DNA of 64,000 nucleotides from Methanohalophilus profundi (GCF_004137855.1 NZ_QBKB01000002.1:1522750-1586749); one strand, 5' to 3'; counted from the first letter of the stretch, positions 46,135 through 55,406 are shown. Notes: generated by a model not told the origin, from the sequence alone. Numbers and translations are program-made.

Positions 46135-46833
46135 TTAATAACCTGTAAATAGTTCATATTTGACTTTTGCTTTATCGATAGCCATTTCATATAGTATTTC
46201 CCTGACAGCCTTCACCATTGTCGGGGGCCCACATAAATAGAACATACGATCCCTGTAATCCGGAATTTCACGCAATATCATGCTTTCACAGACACGCTCC
46301 CTGCAACCTGCCCAATCATTGGAAGCCCTGGTTAATGTATGTACAACTTTCAGGTTAGGATTGTGTTTTTGCATAATTTCCAGTTCATCTTCAAAGGCAA
46401 TATCCTGCTCGATTTTGTTACTGGATATCATTACAATATCTGTATCCATGCCTTTATCTGTACAATAACGCGAAATACTAATCATCGGAGTAATGCCAAT
46501 ACCACCACTAATAAGGGCAATTTTGTCATACTCTCCTGTATAGGTCATTTTACCGAAGGGGCCTTCAATGCCTATCGTGTCACCCGGTTGAAGTAAAGAT
46601 AGTGCATTGGAAAATTCATGGCCGGTCAATTTCTTGGTGAATTCTATATATTCCTTATTGGAGGGGGCACTTGAGATGGTAAAGGGCTTGCGTACCTTAT
46701 TGCCGTTGATTTCCAGTTCTACCATAATATACTGGCCTGCAAGATACTCAAAACCATCAGGCCGGGGAAAAAGGAAACTTAGCACATCTTCTGTTCTGGG
46801 AATAGTTTCCATCAGCCTTGCATCAAATTGCAA
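46135..46833 (-). CDS. FAD/NAD-dependent ferredoxin reductase-like oxidoreductase
   Basis: 232 residues from TTG 46833 with AAAGGAG eight bases upstream. The longer frame (to 46917) only reads the left end of the inserted IS. FAD site: MVELEINGNKVRKPFTISS; NAD site: KIALISGGIGITPMISI and the C-terminal MFYLCGPPTMVKAVRE. It should move electrons between NAD(P)H and a flavoprotein or ferredoxin. The IS sits just upstream of its ribosome site. Confidence 0.88.
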   Translation of the reverse strand: MQFDARLMETIPRTEDVLSFLFPRPDGFEYLAGQYIMVELEINGNKVRKPFTISSAPSNKEYIEFTKKLTGHEFSNALSLLQPGDTIGIEGPFGKMTYTGEYDKIALISGGIGITPMISISRYCTDKGMDTDIVMISSNKIEQDIAFEDELEIMQKHNPNLKVVHTLTRASNDWAGCRERVCESMILREIPDYRDRMFYLCGPPTMVKAVREILYEMAIDKAKVKYELFTGY

Positions 46834-46849
46834 TCTATGCTCTCCTTTA

Positions 46850-47293
46850 TCATGATAGAGTAAGAAGACCACCGTTTTCAAACGGTGATGAATTACACCC
46901 TCTATTGTTATTACCATCTATGTATTTCTTGATCGTTTCAGCAGATACTTGACCGTGTGTTCCTATGTAGTAACTTGGAGACCACAAATGCTTTCCCCAA
47001 AATTCTTTATTTCGTAGTTCAGGGAATTTTTGAAATACTCTTTTTGTAGTAACGCCTTTCATAATTTTGACAATATCTGTAGGTGCTATGAATGGAGGTG
47101 CATTTATGAAAAGATGGATATGTTCAGGCATAACTTCCAGTTCAAGTATTTCCCATTCTTTAGATTCGGCAATTGTTCTTATCTGGTCATCAAGAAATTG
47201 CTTTAATTCATCATTCATAACCTGTTTTTGATATTTCGTACACCATACAATATGATAATTAATTTCATATACAGCAGAACTTGAATAAGACAT
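46850..47293 (-). CDS. tnpA: IS200 family transposase TnpA (Y1 HUH)
   Basis: 147 residues. HUH motif in EHIHLF, nucleophilic tyrosine in IKKYIDGNN, and YEINYHIVWCTKYQKQVM at the N-terminus. It cuts and joins single-stranded element ends. The C-terminal 18 residues read into the left end, and the stop TGA uses the last T of the TTTAT target (46850), so insertion supplies the stop codon. The frame is intact. Confidence 0.93.
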   Translation of the reverse strand: MSYSSSAVYEINYHIVWCTKYQKQVMNDELKQFLDDQIRTIAESKEWEILELEVMPEHIHLFINAPPFIAPTDIVKIMKGVTTKRVFQKFPELRNKEFWGKHLWSPSYYIGTHGQVSAETIKKYIDGNNNRGCNSSPFENGGLLTLS

Positions 47294-47295
47294 AT

Positions 47296-47340
47296 TTACC
47301 TATAGGTTCGAAAAGTATTTAAATATTCCTTACCTATAGG
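47296..47340. promoter_or_regulatory. shared tnpA/tnpB promoter with paired boxes
   Basis: In the 53 bases between the divergent starts, TTACCTATAGG occurs twice (47296-47306 and 47330-47340), 34 bases apart. The A/T palindrome TATTTAAATA lies between. The core CCTATAGG is itself palindromic. It looks like a two-way TATA element with flanking operator sites. Confidence 0.45.
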
Positions 47341-47346
47341 CATATA

Positions 47347-48427
47347 ATGCAAAATCATATAAGTTTAGGTTATATCCTACAAAACAACAAGAAATCAAAT
47401 TGAATAAAACTCTTGATGTTTGTAGATATATCTATAATGAATTTCTTGCAGACCGTAGAAATGCATACGAAAGATGTAATTAGGGAATATCTACAATGGA
47501 ACAGTTGTATCAGGTTCAATACCTTAAATTTGATACGATAGTACATTCACAAGTTAAACAGGATATAATCAGGAGATTAGGAAAATCTTTTGATAATTTC
47601 TTTAGACGATGTAAGAAAGGAGAGACAAAAGTAGGCTATCCACGTTTCAAAGGTAAAAATAGATATAACAGTTTTACTTATCCTCAATCTGGTTTTAGTA
47701 TTTCTGGAAAGAAATTGAATTTATCGAAAATTGGAGAAATTAAGATAGTTCAACATCGGGAAATTGATGGTAAAATTAAAACTTGTACCATTCGTAGAGA
47801 CGGAAAACAATGGTATGCAACATTTCTGTTGTAATTAAAAACAATGTAAAACCTGTAGAACCTATTGCCTTCATTGGAATTGATGTTGGACTTAATTCCA
47901 TTGTGACGTTAAGTGATGGTGCACAAGTCAATTCTCCAAAATATTATTACAATACAGAAATAAAATTAAAAAAGCAACAACGTAAACTTAGTAGAAAAAA
48001 GAAGTTTTCTAATAACTGGAAAAAACAATGTGATAAAGTAAACAAATTGCATCAAAAAATACGTAAACAAAGAAATGATTTTAACCATAAGTTAAGTAGA
48101 GAATTGATTAATGTTTACGATTGTATAGTTTTTGAAGATTTGAATATAAAGAATATGGTGAAAAATTCAAGACTTTCAAAATCTATACATGATGCATCAT
48201 GGAGTAATCTAATTCAGTTTACACAATACAAAGCGGAAGAAGCTGGTAAGTTTGTAAAATTAGTAAACCCATGTAATACATCTCAAATCTGCAGCAATTG
48301 TGGTCAAAACGTAAAAAAATCATTAGCAACGAGGACACATAATTGCCCCCATTGTGGATTAATTATTGACCGCGACCATAATGCTGCAATTAATATTCTT
48401 AATCGTGCTGTAGGGACTACAGTTTAA
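47347..48427 (+). pseudogene. tnpB: TnpB RNA-guided nuclease, two single-base breaks and one TAG
   Basis: The start is ATG 47347. Adding an A to A4 at 47351-47354 gives MQKSYKFRLYPTKQQEIKLN; the frame then meets TAG at 47481-47483 (after YERCN) and continues GISTMEQLYQ. A second lost base in TTT 47823-47825 separates WYATF from SVVIKNNVKP. The RuvC residues are intact: IGIDVGLNS (D), VFEDLNIKN (E) and IDRDHNAAIN (D). The zinc finger is CSNCGQ...CPHCG. The repaired protein is about 360 residues. If the deletions are errors, only the TAG remains, which this lineage might read as pyrrolysine. Confidence 0.85.
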
Positions 48428-48518
48428 GCCTGTGGAATTGAACTAATAGGTTCAATAATGAAGCAGGAAGCCACCCTATTCATAGGGTGGTAGTTCACTG
48501 TTCCAGTCTTTTCATTTG
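48428..48518 (+). ncRNA. predicted TnpB guide RNA (reRNA): scaffold end plus guide
   Basis: The scaffold includes GCAGGAAG and the 9-bp hairpin at 48471-48490 and ends in TAGTTCAC at 48498. The guide would begin at 48499 (TGTTCCAGTCTTTTCATTTG), which is the 3' end of isf. With TTTAT as target motif it matches the empty allele. The RNA 5' end, probably inside tnpB, is not defined. Confidence 0.55.
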
Positions 48519-49118
48519 CTTGGATGTTTCAATAAGTTTTTTCATTGTACGGCGCAGACTGCGTAGGCCTTCCTCATCTTCATCTATTCCTTCTGCCCCT
48601 TTATCCTTGGACCACAGCGTACCTCCCAGATTTGACCCGAAGGAGCCTCCGGCAACAGGGAACATTTCACTGATGACATAAAAATTCAATATGGTCTGGA
48701 GGGCAGGCTCCTGGCCTCCCACACGGTCCCCCCCATCTGCCAGTGCAGCACCCACTTTATTTTGGAATGCCTTGGGATTTGCCGCTACAACCGCCCTGCA
48801 CCTGTCCATTATGGTTTTGGTCTGTGCACTGATATTTCCCTGGTATACCGGTGTCCCTATTATCCAGGCATCCGCCCAGAGCATTTTTTCATACAGGTCT
48901 GATATGTCATCTTTGTGTATACATCCCTGTTTGGTCCTTATGCAATGATCGCAATGGATACAGAATTTCAATTCTTTCCCGCTTGCAGAAAAATACTCCA
49001 CTTCAGCACTGTATTTTTCCTTTGCATAATCCAGTGCATATTGCACGGCACGGGCAGTTGCTTTTTTGCGAGGACTGCCCGATATTCCAAGTATTTTCAC
49101 AATGTCCTTGTCGGACAT
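48495..49118 (-). CDS. isf: Iron-sulfur flavoprotein (Isf family)
   Basis: 207 residues from ATG 49118 with AAAGGAG upstream. The flavodoxin-like fold binds FMN (ILGISGSPRKKATAR, TPVYQGNISAQTKTIMDR). The compact cysteine motif CIHCDHCIRTKQGC holds the 4Fe-4S cluster of Isf, which takes electrons from ferredoxin and can reduce oxygen or peroxide. The IS insertion changed its stop from TAA to TGA without altering the protein. Ferredoxin is 15 bases upstream. Confidence 0.92.
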   Translation of the reverse strand: MSDKDIVKILGISGSPRKKATARAVQYALDYAKEKYSAEVEYFSASGKELKFCIHCDHCIRTKQGCIHKDDISDLYEKMLWADAWIIGTPVYQGNISAQTKTIMDRCRAVVAANPKAFQNKVGAALADGGDRVGGQEPALQTILNFYVISEMFPVAGGSFGSNLGGTLWSKDKGAEGIDEDEEGLRSLRRTMKKLIETSKQMKRLEQ

Positions 49119-49133
49119 CAATTCACACTCCTT

Positions 49134-49325
49134 TCACTCAAGTACAATGGCATCAGCCGGACAGGCATCCACACACAGCTCACATTCTATGCAGTCATCA
49201 GGCCGTGAAACTACTGACTTTGTATCCCCGTTGGAATCTTCTTTCAAATCAAAAACTTCTGTGGGGCATACCTCGGCACATTCGCCGCTTCCTATACATT
49301 TATCTTTGTCTACAACTGGTGGCAT
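49134..49325 (-). CDS. Two-cluster ferredoxin with one altered cysteine
   Basis: 63 residues. The second cluster motif is CIECELCVDACP, a complete 4Fe-4S site. The first is CIGSGECAEVCP, where the usual second Cys is Ser, so it likely binds a 3Fe-4S cluster or a labile 4Fe-4S cluster. An extended loop (KEDSNGDTKSVVSRPDD) lies between them. It is the natural donor to Isf downstream. AGGAAGA precedes the ATG. Confidence 0.9.
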   Translation of the reverse strand: MPPVVDKDKCIGSGECAEVCPTEVFDLKEDSNGDTKSVVSRPDDCIECELCVDACPADAIVLE

Positions 49326-49336
49326 ATTCTTCCTCC

Positions 49337-50707
49337 TTACATATTCCTTCTAAACAAATAAATTGTAAATAATGCAATCAAGCCAACAATACTTCCAAAT
49401 CCTGGTGTTCCTTCTGACTCTACCTCACCGTTTATTCCGCCTTTAACGGACTCCATCTCTACAATCGGAACTTCATACTCTCCTCCAAATAGTTCATCTA
49501 TAAGTGACTGGGGAGCAGACCTGTAGAGCAATTTCGTATCCACAATAATGGGGTCGACTACACCTTCTGGTACAGTAAAATTATGAACTTCAATGGCAGT
49601 TGATTCAGGCGCAATCCTGTTATCAGATATCACATCTGTAACTTCCCATAATTTCATAGTAGGATTGCCGTCAGAATCGGAATATACGGCCCAGTAAATA
49701 GTTCCATTCTCGATATTGCCATCCTCATCCAGATTTCCTGAACTGTAAATTTCGCGTCCCTGGCTGTCTTTTATATCTACCTGGGTCCACATTTGCCTGG
49801 CTTCAGTAAGTCCTGTAGGCAAATTATGACCTGCCCCGGAATTCGTAATTGACACTTCAATGGCAACTTCTTCGCCTGGTTGCGCATTTTCGGGAATGTT
49901 TACTTCTAGTGTAGCCGCTTCCTGAAGTCTTTCGATTGCCATTTCTTTATGATCATCCTCGCCCAGTATTCCTGTAACAAAAACATTGGCTCCTGCGAAG
50001 TTGTGCACTGATATATGGTCTCTTTTGGGTGCACCTGATCCAGCACGCCCGGGATTTGCCTCAAATTCAGTAATTCCAGGTGTCATGTGGCAATCCTGGC
50101 ATTGGACCTCTTCTTCAGCATAGGGTCCTTCGCTCCATGCCTGATAGGTGTCATCCAGCACTACACCGGATGTTGGGTGGGTGATCTGGTGGCACATTCC
50201 ACAATACTCTGATTTTGTATAGAATTCACTGTATTGAGATTCGTGGAACGCAGACTCAGAATCATCGAATGGGCCATATTTGGTCTCAGAAGGAGCCACC
50301 GAATATCCTCCATTGCCTATCTCAGAGGATTCCTTAACACTGTGGCAAAAATCACAGCCCACTCCTTCATCAGCCTCTTCACTTATATGGGGGTTATCTA
50401 TAGGGGGGACCTGCCCCGAAGTCACACTAACAGGTATGTGACAGCGCGTACAGAAAACATCCAGAGAGCCATTTGTCTCTTCACTTGCAAGTTTTAGTTC
50501 TTCCTGGTAAAATGGGTCATCAAAAGCATGATAATGCATACTACCTTCCCACTGGCTGGTCGTGATGGCATGGCATCTGTTGCATGTAGAATACGAAGTA
50601 AAATCTTCATGCGATAAGGTATCTGCTTCAATGGGGGAAGCATCTGCTACAACCCCAGCACAGGCAAATAAAAATGTCAAAATGATAAATATGGATATAT
50701 TTTTCAC
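49337..50707 (-). CDS. Pentaheme cytochrome c with PGF-CTERM tail
   Basis: 456 residues from GTG 50707 (AGGAGGGG upstream). There is a signal peptide (IFIILTFLFACAGVVADA), then five c-type heme sites: CNRCH, CTRCH, CDFCH, CGMCH and CQDCH at residues 42, 86, 118, 169 and 203. The C-terminal half is a beta domain without hemes (EVSITNSGAGHNLPTGLTEA). The end TPGFGSIVGLIALFTIYLFRR is a PGF-CTERM surface-sorting tail. It is therefore an extracellular electron carrier, comparable in role to multiheme cytochromes of Methanosarcina. The ferredoxin gene follows 11 bases later. Confidence 0.92.
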   Translation of the reverse strand: MKNISIFIILTFLFACAGVVADASPIEADTLSHEDFTSYSTCNRCHAITTSQWEGSMHYHAFDDPFYQEELKLASEETNGSLDVFCTRCHIPVSVTSGQVPPIDNPHISEEADEGVGCDFCHSVKESSEIGNGGYSVAPSETKYGPFDDSESAFHESQYSEFYTKSEYCGMCHQITHPTSGVVLDDTYQAWSEGPYAEEEVQCQDCHMTPGITEFEANPGRAGSGAPKRDHISVHNFAGANVFVTGILGEDDHKEMAIERLQEAATLEVNIPENAQPGEEVAIEVSITNSGAGHNLPTGLTEARQMWTQVDIKDSQGREIYSSGNLDEDGNIENGTIYWAVYSDSDGNPTMKLWEVTDVISDNRIAPESTAIEVHNFTVPEGVVDPIIVDTKLLYRSAPQSLIDELFGGEYEVPIVEMESVKGGINGEVESEGTPGFGSIVGLIALFTIYLFRRNM

Positions 50708-50774
50708 TACACGCCCCTCCTGAAATCCCCCGTCAATATTAATCAGAAGGAGGCTTATAGCCTCCTTGCCGCTT

Positions 50775-51124
50775 TTATTCCTGCAGTAACTTTAGTGCTT
50801 CCCTGCATGCTGCAACTGCAGGTGCACCTGAAGTGATAGAGATCACTTCCATTGTTTCCATTATTTCCTCTGCTGTGGCGCCATTTTCAGAGCGCTCTTC
50901 ATCTGGGAGACCGTACAGGCCTCACACTGTTTGGAGGCAACGACTGCCAGTGCCATCAATATCTTGTACTTGGCAGGTATTGCACCGTCTGACAACAATT
51001 TGTCATGACATCTCCTGTACTTATTAACGAAGTTGGGATCGATTTCCTTCAGTGTGTGGAGAATATTCGGGGCAAACCCCATCTTATTCTCTATATCCTG
51101 TACTACTTTCTCATGTTCTGCCAT
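50775..51124 (-). pseudogene. Carboxymuconolactone decarboxylase/AhpD-like protein, frameshifted
   Basis: From ATG 51124 (AGGAGG upstream) the frame reads MAEHEKVVQDIENKMGFAPN and [17 protein letters not shown] (CxxC) before breaking at KMAPQQ. Adding one base at T4 50884-50887 continues [20 protein letters not shown] to a stop at 50775, about 117 residues. The fold and CxxC suggest a thiol peroxidase or reductase. It precedes the pentaheme gene on the same strand. Confidence 0.85.
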
Positions 51125-51146
51125 CAATTAAACCTCCTATATGGAA

Positions 51147-51365
51147 TTAATCAAAGGAATCTTCTATCGTGTTATCAAAACAGTAGTTGCACATAAAGTG
51201 GGGAAGGCCCTTATGAAGGCGTTTGACCTCGGGTGGTTTTCCCACTGAAACCTGTAGTTTTACTTCTTTAGAATGATCCATACACAGCCCTTTCCCGCAT
51301 ACAATACATACTGCAGCGGCTTCTACCTCTGTCCCTGCTTCAGCACAGTCATAACATTTCATCAT
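51147..51365 (-). CDS. DUF2180 zinc-ribbon-like protein, copy 1
   Basis: 72 residues from ATG 51365 (GAGGTGAAT upstream). MMKCYDCAEAG, CIVCGKGLCMDH and a last CNYC give three Cys pairs and a His. The family is known as DUF2180 and is common in archaea; its role is unknown. The neighbour upstream is a paralogue. Confidence 0.8.
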   Translation of the reverse strand: MMKCYDCAEAGTEVEAAAVCIVCGKGLCMDHSKEVKLQVSVGKPPEVKRLHKGLPHFMCNYCFDNTIEDSFD

Positions 51366-51375
51366 GGTATTCACC

Positions 51376-51612
51376 TCAGTAATTTTCCTTCAAAGCCTCA
51401 TGACATGGTTTGCAAAGTATTTTGAGTAGAGGTTGTATGTCCTTTAACTCACAGGCATCTCCCATGCACTTAAGCCTCACTTCGTATTCACCTTCCAATA
51501 CGGGAATTTTTTCTCTTACAAGATGGTCCATACACACGCCTCTGCCACATATGATGCAAATACCGACTGTGTCAGTAGTTTTATTTTCTTTTGCACATTC
51601 AAAACATTTCAT
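51376..51612 (-). CDS. DUF2180 zinc-ribbon-like protein, copy 2
   Basis: 78 residues: MKCFECAKENK, CIICGRGVCMDHL, KCMGDAC and CKPCHEAL. It has the same CxxC pattern as the gene 11 bases downstream, so a tandem duplication. A GGGAGTGAAT-type site precedes the ATG. Confidence 0.8.
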   Translation of the reverse strand: MKCFECAKENKTTDTVGICIICGRGVCMDHLVREKIPVLEGEYEVRLKCMGDACELKDIQPLLKILCKPCHEALKENY

Positions 51613-51660
51613 TATTGATTCACTCCCTTATTGATTCAGAAATATACATAAACAGGATGA

Positions 51661-51783
51661 TTACTCCACGAGTTCCATTTCTTCCCCGCAGCAAATAAGT
51701 ACTCCGCCGCCAACTTCAGTGACTTCAACTTCGTTGCCACAGATATTACAAATGTATTTTTCACCTACTTTTTGGACTCCCAT
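51661..51783 (-). CDS. Desulforedoxin-like protein (40 aa)
   Basis: A very short gene: 40 residues opening [20 protein letters not shown] and continuing [22 protein letters not shown] and ICCGEEM match desulforedoxin or the N-terminal domain of desulfoferrodoxin, with four cysteines binding one iron. AAGGAG precedes ATG 51783. It starts the minus-strand set desulforedoxin-DUF2180 x2-AhpD-cytochrome-ferredoxin-isf. A TATA-like tract lies upstream at about 51805-51815. Confidence 0.85.
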   Translation of the reverse strand: MGVQKVGEKYICNICGNEVEVTEVGGGVLICCGEEMELVE

Positions 51784-51961
51784 AGATTCAACTCCTTGTA
51801 TTTATTTGCATAATAAAAAAGGATAGATGATTATTTATGCATATCGGTGGCTGGGAAAATATAGCAGCCTGTATAATATCAGTGCCCTTCGGGATAAGCC
51901 TGGTAGATTACTGATATATAGGCAAACAGGAATATGCCGTTCAAAATCAATAAGGTTTTAA

Positions 51962-53000
<1,039 letters not shown>

Positions 53001-53001
<1 letters not shown>

Positions 53002-54029
53002 TGGTTCATCCGAAGATACTAGAGGTCATTGATTATGACGTCTGTACCGCTTGCGGGGCATGTGTTTCAGCATGTCCTGCCGGTGCCATCGTCATGAACA
53101 AAAGGGCCGAAGTAAGAGATCCGGACAATTTGGAGCTTTACACCAAAGGTGCTGCCCCAAATGTCTGTGAAGGTTGCTATACCTGTGGGCGCATCTGTCC
53201 TGTAGTGGATGGTTACGTCGAGGATGAATTCGCAAATGTCAGAAGTTTCTTTGGTGCAAAAAGTGATATCGAAGGACAGGACGGTGGTGCAACAACTGCA
53301 ATTGCAAGTAAACTGCTTGAACTGGGGGAAGTAGACTGCTTTGTGGGAATTACCCGCAATGACAATTGGGAAACCCAATTGGAAGTCTTCACCGATCCAG
53401 AAGAAATCAAGAGGGCCAAAGGTACCAAATACACATATGATTCCGTACTCTCTGCTCTGAGGGATCCCTTCGAACAATATGATAAAATAGGTGTAATCGG
53501 CGTACCCTGCCAGGCCCACGGTGCACGTCTGATATCCGAAAATGTCAATGACAAGATCGTGGTTATTATAGGGCTTCTTTGTATGGAAAGTTTCTATCAT
53601 GATGTAATGTCTGAAAAAGTTATAAAGGAGATAATGGAACTCAATCCTGAAGATGTTGTAAAATTCGACTTCGCAAAGGGCAAGTTCTGGGCATACACAA
53701 AGGATGGCGAAAGTCACAGTGTCAAGATCCCAGAAGTTGGTCCGCATGCCAGGAATCCCTGCCACCACTGCTGTGATTACACATCAGTTTCAGCAGATAT
53801 ATCAATAGGTTCTGTAGGTGCACCGGATGGATGGAACAGTGTCCTGATCCGTACAGACGAAGGTGAAAAATACTTCAAGATGGCTGAAGATGAGCTTGAG
53901 ATTATGGAAGATCCAAAACCAGGAATGGACCTTGTCAAGAAACTGGCAACCATGAAACACAGCAACAATTCACAACATTATCTTGAAGTTTGTGAGAAGT
54001 TCAGCTTCGATGAATGTGGCATCAGATGA
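53001..54029 (+). CDS. fpoF: F420H2 dehydrogenase subunit F
   Basis: 342 residues. Two 4Fe-4S sites: CTACGACVSACP and CEGCYTCGRICP. The FAD/F420 domain follows (GQDGGATTAIASKLL, IGVPCQAHGARL) and HARNPCHHCCDYTS adds more cysteines. FpoF takes electrons from F420H2 into the Fpo complex at the membrane. Gene order mer-fpoF matches Methanosarcina. Translational coupling (TGATG) is visible. Confidence 0.96.
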
Positions 54030-54033
54030 AACT

Positions 54034-54555
54034 ATGCATCTTAAAAGGGCATTCTATATAGGGCGCTTCCAGCCATTCCACAAAGGCCATTATTCGGTCA
54101 TAAAAACGATTGGAAAAGACATTGATGAACTCGTAATAGGTGTCGGAAGCGCTCAAAGAAGCCACGAAACACCGAACCCCTTTACTGCCGGTGAGCGCAT
54201 AATGATGATTCGTCATTCTCTTGCAGATACGGACATCAACCATTATGCAGTTCCCATAGACGACATCCAGCAAAACGCAGTTTGGGTTTCCTATGTCACT
54301 GCACGGACCCCTCCTTTTGACATAGTCTATTCCAATAATCCTTTAATCCTCGAGCTTTTCGAAGAAGCAGGCATAGAAACAAAGCAACCTCCCATGTATC
54401 ATCGGGACAAGTATTCAGGCACCCAGATCCGTGAAAAGATGATTGCTGGTGAAAAATGGGAGCAACTAGTCCCTGAATCAGTTACAGAAGTTATTGAAGA
54501 GATTGATGGTGTCAGGAGATTAAAACATGTCTCCGGCAGCGATCAAACTTTCTGA
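54034..54555 (+). CDS. nadM: Nicotinamide-nucleotide adenylyltransferase (NadM)
   Basis: 173 residues from ATG 54034 (MHLKRAFYIGRFQPFHKGHY). It makes NAD from NMN and ATP. GRFQPFHKGH is the HxGH motif and YSGTQIREKM is the second nucleotidyltransferase motif. It lies five bases after the fpoF stop. Confidence 0.93.
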   Translation: MHLKRAFYIGRFQPFHKGHYSVIKTIGKDIDELVIGVGSAQRSHETPNPFTAGERIMMIRHSLADTDINHYAVPIDDIQQNAVWVSYVTARTPPFDIVYSNNPLILELFEEAGIETKQPPMYHRDKYSGTQIREKMIAGEKWEQLVPESVTEVIEEIDGVRRLKHVSGSDQTF

Positions 54556-54632
54556 CAAACTCCTGTCCTTAATTTTTTATAGTACGTCCGTTGAATACTA
54601 TATAGTGTAAGGAATATACAGGGGGGCATTTA

Positions 54633-54833
54633 ATGACTGAGAAAGCACCGGTATTTTGTGAAAAATATTGTATTATATGCAGGGGGGCAAGAGCTGGAAA
54701 TCCTATCTGTAAGGCAATCCAGAATCTTGAACTCAAGATATTTGGTAAGGAAGGTTGCATATGGGGAAAAGCAAGGACCAGATATTACGGCGTAACACCT
54801 GATAAGGAAATACCTCCGGAAAAGAAAAAATGA
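54633..54833 (+). CDS. Small Cys-rich protein, unknown
   Basis: 66 residues with FCEKYCIICRG, GNPICKAI and EGCIWGKARTRYYG and a lysine tail. The five cysteines and the start ATG after CAGGGGGG suggest a real, possibly metal-binding protein. A TATA-like ACTATATAGTG lies upstream. Family not recognised. Confidence 0.6.
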   Translation: MTEKAPVFCEKYCIICRGARAGNPICKAIQNLELKIFGKEGCIWGKARTRYYGVTPDKEIPPEKKK

Positions 54834-55372
54834 TCAAAAAATTTCCCCGCTCCAATCAAAAGCTCCGGGTTTGAATTTATCAAGGGGTGGATGTCCAGAA
54901 GATATGCCGTCGATTATTTCTCTTACATCCCCGGCAACTTCACTTATACTCCGACCTGTGGTACCAACTTCAAATACCATTTCACAGTTCTCGACTGATT
55001 CTACAAGTATAACATCGAGACATTCTGCTTCTATGTTCTCATTCACCTTTGCAGGTTTGTATCCTCTTTTTCCAAGCCTTCTTTTGAGTTCATTTGGGGC
55101 CGTGCGTAGCAGATGGAAATATCTGCAACCAGATGGGCCATGTGGCTGTCAATAATTACAGGATTTTCAGATTCTTCTATGACTGAGAGCCGTTTTTTTA
55201 CCACATTGAGGTCAGTAACCACACAGTCCCGTTGCTTATCTTCTTCTACGAAAAGGTTCTCGGATTTTATGAGTTCGTTCAGATGAACCACTCGATACCC
55301 GAATTCATTCTCAAGCAGCCCGGATACAGATGTTTTCCCGCATCCGGGGGTGCCGGTTAAAGCAATAAACAT
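54834..55372 (-). pseudogene. Adenylate kinase (Fap7/AK6-type P-loop), frameshifted
   Basis: The frame from ATG 55372 reads MFIALTGTPGCGKTSVSGLL with the P-loop GTPGCGKT, and DSHMAHLVADISIC. It breaks near 55108-55110. One added base gives LRTAPNELKRRLGKRGYKPA and the C-terminal VNENIEAECLDVILVESVE to 54834, about 180 residues. This is the archaeal putative adenylate kinase family. It is the last gene after trpG on the strand. Confidence 0.85.
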
Positions 55373-55406
55373 ATGTCCCGAATACAATTGCCTCTACTAT
55401 TAAGGA

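Larger units (their letters stand above)
46851..48498 (+). mobile_element. Complete IS200/IS605 element (tnpA and tnpB divergent)
   Basis: 1648 bases. Left end: after TTTAT (46846-46850) the element begins CATGATAGAG, with hairpin CACCGTTT-TC-AAACGGTG. Right end: hairpin CCACCCTAT-TC-ATAGGGTGG (48471-48490) then TAGTTCAC, ending at 48498. There is no target duplication, as expected for the family. If the element is removed, CTCCTTTAT joins TGTTCCAGTC. The isf frame then ends CAA TAA and the AAAGGAG of the next gene is intact, so the borders are well supported. tnpA is on the minus strand and tnpB on the plus. Confidence 0.88.

Noticed and set aside
46834-46917. 28-residue N-terminal extension of the oxidoreductase
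   Set aside because: It is translation of the IS left end; the native TTG with ribosome site is at 46833.
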